Below, piece by piece: positions 35,601-42,529 of a DNA stretch of 42,529 bases. The number at the start of each line of letters is the position of its first letter. Positions within the stretch are counted from its first letter, which is position 1. The translations under genes and the position numbers were made by a program. The stretch is from Chrysochromulina tobinii (lineage: Eukaryota; Haptophyta; Prymnesiales; Chrysochromulinaceae). The notes below the pieces were generated by a model. That model was not told where the DNA came from and did not search any database. It worked only from the letters and a program-made list of their open reading frames with translations. The stretch lies in contig JWZX01003335.1 of assembly GCA_001275005.1 (NCBI GenBank), forward strand, positions 1 to 42,529, written 5' to 3'.

Positions 35601-38600
35601 GGTCATCAGCGACTGCCTCTACCCGCCGCTGCCGCGATACGACGTATCGAACGCCAAGCCCCTCATGGGTGAGGAGACGCTAGTCTTCAAGAACTTCGTC
35701 GCGTGCTGGAAAAAGTGCGACTTTACGCACGTGTACGGCTTCCCCATGTGGGAGGAGGAGGTCTTCAACACGTACCATGAGGTCTTCGAGCGATTGAGCT
35801 CCGTCTTTGACTATTACGCCAAGTCCGGGACTGCCGGCTCCTCCTCGGCGGGCACCGCGATGACGATGCAGCAGACGGAGCTGCAGAACCTCGCGCTCGA
35901 CGTCGGGCTCGCGTCAGCGCAGTTCTCGATGACGCGCGTCATCAACATCTTCAAACGCGCCGACCAGGTCGACGACACCTTCGTCGTGTCCAAGGCAGAC
36001 AAGCGCGTGGTCAAGGGCGAGACGGCCAAGCACGGCGACAATGGGCTTGAGCTGCACGAGTTCCTCGAGTGCGTCGTCATGCTCGCCTTCCAGCGCGCCA
36101 ACCCCAAATATGGAGAGGTCGGCTTCTCGGGCGACTCACTCAAGGTGGGGGTCGACGGCTCGAGCGTGCGCGAGACGAAGAGCAAAGGGAAGCCAGCCGA
36201 GCTGATCCCCGTGCCCAAGGCGCTGCATGAGCTGCTGCACAATGTGATCCTCAAGAAGGCCAAGACGGACGGGCTCGCCAAGGTGAAGAAGCAGCTGCTC
36301 GTCGACCCCGAGTGCGTGCGCGTCTACAAGGAGCGGCGTGCGGCCCTCGCCAAGGAGTTTAAGAAGCTCTCCGTGGACGGCGTCGAGGCGGGCACGGACG
36401 CGACCACGACGCTTGATAAGGTGATGAACGACTTCTTCGAGCGCCACGTGACCAAGGACATTCACGTGAAGCCGACGCCTGCCGTCACCGGCGACACGCC
36501 GCCTCCCGTGCACTCGAACCTTTCGTGGCTCGACTGCAAGGGCGCCTTCGTCACTGCGCAGGATAAGGACAGCAAGAACGCGGATAACACGACAGTTACC
36601 TTCGACGAGTTCCTCATTTGCCTCGGGCTGTGCGGCCACATCAAGTACGAGGAGCTGCTCGACATGTCGCTCGCCACGCGCCTCGACGGCGTCATTTGCA
36701 ATTACCTAATGGAGAAAGACGAGCATGCGGTCATCACCGAGTTCCTCTTCCCGCCCGTCGAGCGGTTTGTGCCGCCCGCGGGCATCGACCCTCTCTTCCT
36801 CGCCGTGTGGAAGAAGATGGATCTGTCGCATGTCTTTGGCTTCCCGACGTTTGAGCAGGGCGTCTTCGCGCTGCTGTACAAGTCGTTCGGTGAGCTCGCG
36901 TCGATCTTCACCTACTATGCCAAGAGCGGTACCGCCGGCTCGACGTCGGCGAATGCGCTGCTCACCATGCAGCAGACCGAGCTGCAGAACCTCGCGCTCG
37001 ACTGCCAGCTCTGCAATGAGCAGTTCTCGATGACGCGCGTCATCAACGTCTTTGAGCGCGCCGACCAGGTCGACGACACCTTCGTCGTGTCCAAGGCAGA
37101 CAAGCGCGTGGTCAAGGGCGAGACAGCCAAAGGCGGCGACAATGGGCTCGAGCTGCACGAGTTCTTCGAGTGCCTCGTGATGCTCGCGCTGCAGAAGGCC
37201 AACCCCAAGTTCGGCTCGGTGGGGCACAATACGTCGGTCGAGTTCCCGCTGCCCGGCTGCCTCGACACGCTGCTCAACAAGTCGATCCTCAAGCGCGCCA
37301 AGTCCGACAACCTCGCGAAGACGCTCAAGCGCATCAAAAAGGAGCCCGAGGTGCAGGCTGTCATTGCCCGGAACAAGCCCGAGCTTCATAAGATCTTCTT
37401 GTCCAAGTCGACGGCCGCGCACTCGAAGACGGCGAACCCGACGATGACCATGGAGACCTTTGTGGCACAGTGCGTCGAGCGGCGCGTCTGCAAGGACACG
37501 ATCGTCAAGCCCGAGCCCAACGTGTCGGGTGCCATCGTGCCCGACGTGCACTCCAACTTGTCGCAGCTCGACATCAAGGGTGCCTTCGTGACGGCGCAGG
37601 GCGAGGGCAAGGATAAGGACAAGATCGACGCCGACGAGTTCCTCAACATCCTCGCGCTGTGCGGCTCGATCAAGTACGAGGAGGTCGAGGGCATGACGCT
37701 CGAGCAGCAGGTGGCCGGTGTGTACGCCAACTTCCTCATGCTGAAGGATGAGGAGAAGGTGATCTCGGAGGTGCTCTACCCGCCCCTCGAGCGCCACGTA
37801 CCGCCCGCGGACACAGATCCGAGGATGCTCGAGGTGTGGAAGAAGATGGACCTGTCGCACATGTTTGGCTTCCCGATGTGGGAGAAGGTCGTCTTCGAGC
37901 TCACGCTCAGATCGTTCCCGGAGCTCGCCTCGATATTCGACTTCTATGCCAAGAGCGGGACCGCCGGCTCCTCCTCGGCGGGCAAGGCGTTGACCATGCA
38001 GTCGACCGAGCTCACCAACCTCGCACTCGATTGCGACTTCGCCACCAAGGACTTTCTGATGGCGCGCATCAACACCATCTTCATGCGCGCCGACCAGGTG
38101 GACGACACGTTCAAGGAGTCGGCGGCAGACCACCGCGTCATGGAAGGCGAGACGGCCAAAGGTGGCGACCGGGGGCTCGAGCTGCACGAGTTCCTCGAGT
38201 GCCTCGTCAACATCGCCTTCTCGCGCGCCAACCCCAAGTACGGCTCGGTCGGTTACAATGGCAAGGCTGAGATCGACGTGGGCACGGCGTACGCGATGCT
38301 GCTAGACAAGAACGTGCTCAAGATGGCTAAGAAGGACTCGCTGGCCGCGGTCAAGGCGCAGCTGTCCACCGACGCTCGCATCCTCGAGCTCTTCAAGGAG
38401 CGTCGCTCGCTCATCGCCAAGGAGTTCGAGAAGCTCGCGGCCAAGGGCCCGCGCAAGATCTTCGGCAAGAGCGTTGTCACCATGGAGCTGTTTTGCGATG
38501 ACATGATGGACCGCTCGGTGGCGGACGACAAGATGATCTCGCCCACCCCGGCGTTCACCGGCCAAATCCTCCCTCTGGAGCACGCGAACCTGTCGCAACT

Positions 38601-41600
38601 CGACTGTAAGGGCGCCTTCGTCACGTGCCAGGCCAATGTTGGCGCCGAAGGCAAGGAGGGCGCCGAGACGATCGACTTTGACGAGTTCCTCGTCTGCCTC
38701 GGGTTGTGCGGCCACATCAAGTACGAGGAGGTGCATCAAATGGACCTCTACGCGCGCGTCGCGGGCATCCTCGGCAACTACCTGCGTGAGACCGACGAGC
38801 AGTTCGTCATCTCCGAGGCAGTCGTGCCCAAGCCCGAGCGCTACGATCCGAAGTCGAGCGCCGCCCTCAAGAACCAGGAGCCTGAGGAGCACAAGCGCTG
38901 GCTCGCCACGTGGACGAAAATGGACCTGTCGCACGTGTTTGGCTTCCCGGCGTGGGAGAAGGAGGTCTTCCTTCTGCTCCAAGGCTCCTTTCCCGAGCTG
39001 GCGAGCATCTTCGCCTACTATGCCAGGTCGGGCTCGGCCGGCTCCGGCTCGGCCAAGAGCGCGGAGACGATGCAGCAGACGGAGCTCACCGATCTCGCGC
39101 TCGACTGCGACATCGCCTCCAAGGACTTTCCGATGGCGCGCGTCAACAACATCTTTGAGCGTGCCGACCAGGTGGACGACACGTTTAAGGTGTCTGCCTC
39201 CGATAAGCGCGTGGTGCTTGGCGAGACGGCCAAAGGCGGCGACAATGGGCTCGAGCTGCACGAGTTCCTCGAAGCGATCGTGATGCTCGCGTTCGCCAAG
39301 GCGAACCCGAAGTTTGGCACGGTCGGGAACAATGCGTCGGCCGAGTTCCCGCTGCCCGGCTGCCTCGAGACGCTGCTCAAGAAGCACCTGCTCACGAAGG
39401 CGAAGACGGACACGCTCGCCAAGGTGAAGAAGATGATCGAGAAGGACCCGGAGGTGCAGCTGGTGCTGCGTCCGCGCAAGGCGCAGCTCAAGGCATGCTT
39501 CGAGAAGTTGGCCAAGTCGGACTCGACGATGACGGTGGGCTCGACGCTGATGATGTCGATGGAGAAGTTCTGCGACGACCTGTTCGAGCGCAAGGTGACC
39601 AAGGACATCATGGTGGACCCGACGCCGATCGTCAAGGGCGTGCCTCTGCCGCGGCGCCACTCGAACCTGTCGTGGCTCGATGCCAAGGGGGCGTTCGCCG
39701 TATGCCAGACCTCGGGCGCTCTGGCCGGCGACGGCTCTTCACAGGACGGCTCTTCACAGACGATGACCTTCGACGAGTTCGTCGTGTGCCTCGGGCTGTG
39801 CGGCCACATCAAGTACGAGGAGATTACGGAGATGAGCCTGCCGCAGCGCGTGGACGGCATCATCGCCAACTACCTGGGCGAGAAGGACGAGCACGCGGTG
39901 ATCACGGAGGCGGTCGCGCCTCCCATGGAGCGCTTCACTCCGCTCAAGTCGGGAGCTGACCCCAAGTTTGTCGCCGTGTGGAGCAAGATGGACTTGGGCC
40001 ACGTGTTTGGCTTCCCGGCGTGGGAGAAGGAGGTCTTCATGCTGCTCATGGCAGCGCATCCCGAGCTGTCCAATATCTTCATCCATTATGCCAAGAGCGG
40101 CACTGCAGGCTCCGTGAGCGCCACCGCCGTGCTCACGATGCAGCAGACGGAGCTCGTCGACCTCGCGCTCGACTGCGGTCTCACCTCGTCCACGTTCTCG
40201 ATGGCGCGCGTCCAAAACATCTTTGAGCGCGCTGACCAGGTCGATGACACCTTCGTGGCGTCCAAGGCGAACAAGAATGTCATCCTCGGCGAGACGGCCA
40301 AGGGCGGCGACAATGGGCTCGAGCTGCACGAGTTCTATGAGTGCGTCGTCATGCTCGCTCTGGCGCGCGCGAATCCAAAGCTCGGCACTGTGGGGAACAA
40401 TACGATGGATGCGGTAACCGAGCCGCTGCCCGGCTGCCTCGACTCTTTGCTCCAGAAGAACCTGCTCAAGAATGCAAAGCGCGACAAGCTCTCCAAGGTT
40501 CGCAAAGCCGTGATGGAGCTGCCCGAGGTGCAGGCGGCGCTCAAAGCGGCGGCGCCCAAGCTGCGGCCGCACTTTGAGGCGGCGGCAATCAAGGACGCGA
40601 CGGTGATGAATACTGGCAACAAGGCGATTGTGATGGGCATGGACGCCTTCTGCCAGGACCTCGTCAGCCGGGGGCTGACCAAGGATCTCATCGTCAAGCC
40701 GACCCCGGCCGTCAAGGGCACGGTGCCACCCGACGTCAAGTCGAACCTCTCGTGGCTCGACTGCAAGGGTGCCTTTGTGACCGGCCAAAAGGCGGACGAG
40801 AAGGCCGCCGACAAGCTCACGCTCGGCTTCGACGAGTGGCTCACTATCCTCGCGCTCTGCGGCCATGTGAAGTACGAGGAGGTGCAGTGCATGAGCCTCT
40901 TGCAGCGCGTCGAGGCCATCATCGGCCAGTACCTAGGAGAGGTGGACGAGCACTATTCCATCACGGCCGCCATGTTCCCGCCCATTGAGCGCTTCGTACC
41001 CGCCGAGCGCACGGATCTGGTCGTGGGCGCGCGCAGCCTCTTGGGTACGTGGAAGGCCATGGACCTGTCGCACGTCTTTGGCTTCCCGACGTGGGAGAAG
41101 GAGGTGTTCACGCTCTTCGAGGGCAGCTTTGCCGAACTGAGCTCCATCTTCGACATGTATGCCAAGTCCGGGACCGCCGGCTCCTCCTCGGCGGGCACCG
41201 CGATGACGATGCAGCAGACGGAGCTGCAGAACCTCGCGCTCGACTGCGGACTCTCTAATGAGCAGTTCTCGATGACGCGCGTCATCAACATCTTCAAGCG
41301 CGCCGATCAGGTCGATGACACCTTCGTGGCCTCAAAGGCGAACAAGAATGTCATCCTGGGACAGACGGCCAAGGGCGGCGACCGTGGCCTCCAGCTGCAC
41401 GAGTTCTTCGAGTGCCTCGTGATGCTCGCGCTGCAGAAGGCCAACCCCAAGTTCGGCTCGGTGGGGCACAATACGTCGGTCGAGTTCCCGCTGCCCGGCT
41501 GCCTCGCCGCTCTGCTGACCAACTCGCTGCTCAAGAATGCCAAGCGCGACAAGCTTGCGTTGGTCAAGGCAGCTCTCGGGACCGATGCCGGCGTCCTCAC

Positions 41601-42529
41601 GGCGATGCCGCAGATCAAGCAACGTCTCCAAAAGAGTTTCGAGACGATGGCAGCCAAGGGCGTGCGTAAGCTTTTCGGCAAGCCGGTTGTCTCCATGGAG
41701 CAGTTCAACACCGACCTGCAGGAACGTAGGGTGACCAAGGATGTGATGGTCGTCCCAACGCCCGCCGTCGTGGGCACCGTCATGAAGCCGGTGCACTCGA
41801 ACCTGTCGTGGCTCGATGCCAAGAGTGCGTTCATCACGTGCCAGGATGGGCAGCACGGGCAGGATGGCGCGGAGACGATCGACTTTGATGAGTTTGTCAT
41901 CGCCCTCGCGCTGTGCGGCTCGATCAAATTCGAAGAGGTCAAGGAGGCGACGCTCGCCCAAAAGGTGCTCGGCATCGTCGACATCTACCTCGGTGAGAGG
42001 GATGAGCACGCCGTCATCACCTCGGCTGTGGTGGTCCCAATGGAGCGCTACGATCCAAAGTCGAGCGTCGCCCTCAAGAGCCAGGATTCCCTCGAGCACA
42101 AGCGCTGGCTCACCACGTGGGCGCAGATGGACCTGTCGCGCGTGTTTGGCTTCCCGGTGTGGGAGAAGGAGGTCTTCCTTCTGCTCCAAGGCTCCTTTCC
42201 CGAGATGCTGTCCATCTTCGCGCGCTACGCCAAGGCAGGGAGTGCCGGCTCCACCTCGGCCAACGCCGCGCTCACGATGCAGCAGACGGAGCTCACCGAT
42301 CTCGCGCTCGACTGCGACATCGCCTCCAAGGACTTTCCGATGGCGCGCGTCAACAACATCTTTGAGAACGCCGACCAGGCGAACGAGGGTGGCGTGCTCA
42401 GGGGCGGCAACAATGCGCTCGAGCTGCACGAGTTCATGGTGGCGATCGTGATGCTCGCGTTCGCCAAGGCGAACCCGAAGTTTGGCACGGTCGGGAACAA
42501 TGCGTCGGCCGAGTTCCCGCTGCCCGGCT
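32611..42529 (+). CDS. Giant repeat protein, paralogue (partial at right edge)
   Basis: Exons 32611-33381 (257 codons) and 34111 to the window edge, 3063 complete codons so far with no stop. It begins MPKPATDGSG and goes straight into repeat 1, so it lacks the hydrolase domain of its minus-strand neighbour. Repeat 1 is the diverged type in both genes (FTMSQREWV, CGLNMFRNV), repeat 2 has DDCHGWPLWEK in both, and repeat 3 HVYGFP in both, so the N-terminal order is ancestral. Nine repeats are visible, the ninth cut by the edge. Repeats 4-9 are more alike than those of the neighbour, and exact DNA tracts recur between them. No signal peptide or membrane segment. Function unknown; EF-hand-like architecture suggests a scaffold or a calcium-responsive structural protein, but most loops lack the usual acidic ligands. 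Confidence 0.88.
33407..33466. repeat. GCC/CAG triplet repeat in intron
   Basis: A (GCC)n-(GCA)n-(GCC)n run just inside the donor side of the intron. On the plus strand it reads as poly-Ala in the frame continuing from exon 1, which is why the ORF seems to extend past the splice site. Confidence 0.9.
33679..33753. repeat. GAGGCGGCGAGG-type minisatellite in intron
   Basis: Four imperfect copies of an 18-19 bp unit containing GGCGGCGAGG, within the intron of the plus-strand giant gene. Confidence 0.85.

Larger units (their letters stand above)
32650..42529 (+). repeat. Array of 9 protein repeats (~1.07-kb DNA period)
   Basis: Hallmark positions: R1 about 32736 (HPNWFDWQ, diverged), R2 34671, R3 35731, R4 36829, R5 37861, R6 38935, R7 40003, R8 41074, R9 42142. 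From R5 on the period is 1068-1074 bases, much more even than in the minus-strand gene. Exact shared tracts: 35833-35901 = 41176-41244 (69 nt), 37151-37264 = 41393-41506 (114 nt), 39067-39159 = 42274-42366 (93 nt), 39274-39361 = 42442-42529 (88 nt or more, cut by the edge). Confidence 0.92.

Noticed and set aside
34555-42429. Minus-strand open frames of 280-490 aa opposite the plus-strand giant gene
   Set aside because: Same mirror effect; they repeat with the gene's period and have no recognisable motifs.
16573-42529. Repeats as a polyketide or peptide synthetase-like modular megaenzyme
   Set aside because: No carrier, ketosynthase, adenylation or condensation motifs occur in any unit; the repeats look helical and EF-hand-like, not catalytic.
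1-42529. tRNA, rRNA, transposon or viral genes
   Set aside because: Scanning the gaps between genes by eye showed no T-arm/anticodon pattern, transposase, reverse transcriptase or capsid motif. A covariance-model search would be needed to exclude small RNAs.

Overview
The window is nuclear DNA from a GC-rich unicellular eukaryote, most likely an alga with a complex plastid and plausibly a haptophyte. The grounds are: GT-AG spliceosomal introns (three supported here, all phase 0); a eukaryotic eIF3h and an F-box-like protein; a short protein with a signal-peptide-like leader of the complex-plastid type; strong GC bias at third positions, which leaves long spurious open frames on opposite strands; and very long, nearly intron-free genes. 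The haptophyte assignment is an inference from style, not from a marker gene.

Left third (1-16.5 kb) is gene-dense and ordinary in spacing. It holds a small Gly-rich membrane protein (-), a Ser-rich unknown protein (+), eIF3h (+, with a 123-nt intron that has no stop and is a multiple of three), a 1332-aa multi-pass matrixin-like (M10) metalloprotease (-), a double-hotdog acyl-CoA thioesterase-like protein (-), a conserved uncharacterised protein (+), a fused SpoU/TrmH 2'-O-methyltransferase plus Trm1 N2,N2-dimethylguanosine methyltransferase (+), and an F-box/LRR-like protein (-). The Trm1 part is interrupted by an intron built of 10-bp tandem repeats that carries a copy of its own spliced exon junction.

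Right two thirds (16.5-42.5 kb) are dominated by two giant head-to-head paralogues. The minus-strand gene (16573-30735) encodes about 4720 aa: an N-terminal alpha/beta-hydrolase-like domain followed by twelve copies of a ~330-390 aa repeat. The plus-strand gene (from 32611, one intron, running off the right edge) begins directly with the same repeats, nine copies within the window, and has no hydrolase domain. Each repeat contains several EF-hand-like helix-loop-helix units with long or degenerate loops and a hallmark of the type MDLSHVFGFPxWEEEVF. Between the two lies a 136-aa protein with a plastid-targeting-like leader. Repeats 1 and 2 correspond between the two genes, while internal repeats share exact DNA tracts of 69-114 nt within the plus gene, which points to ongoing conversion or unequal exchange. 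I do not recognise this repeat family as a named one; it is the best candidate for an undescribed system here.

The left-hand genes look functionally unrelated to each other (translation, tRNA modification, proteolysis, lipid and ubiquitin-type functions). Only the right-hand pair looks like a locus with a shared history.
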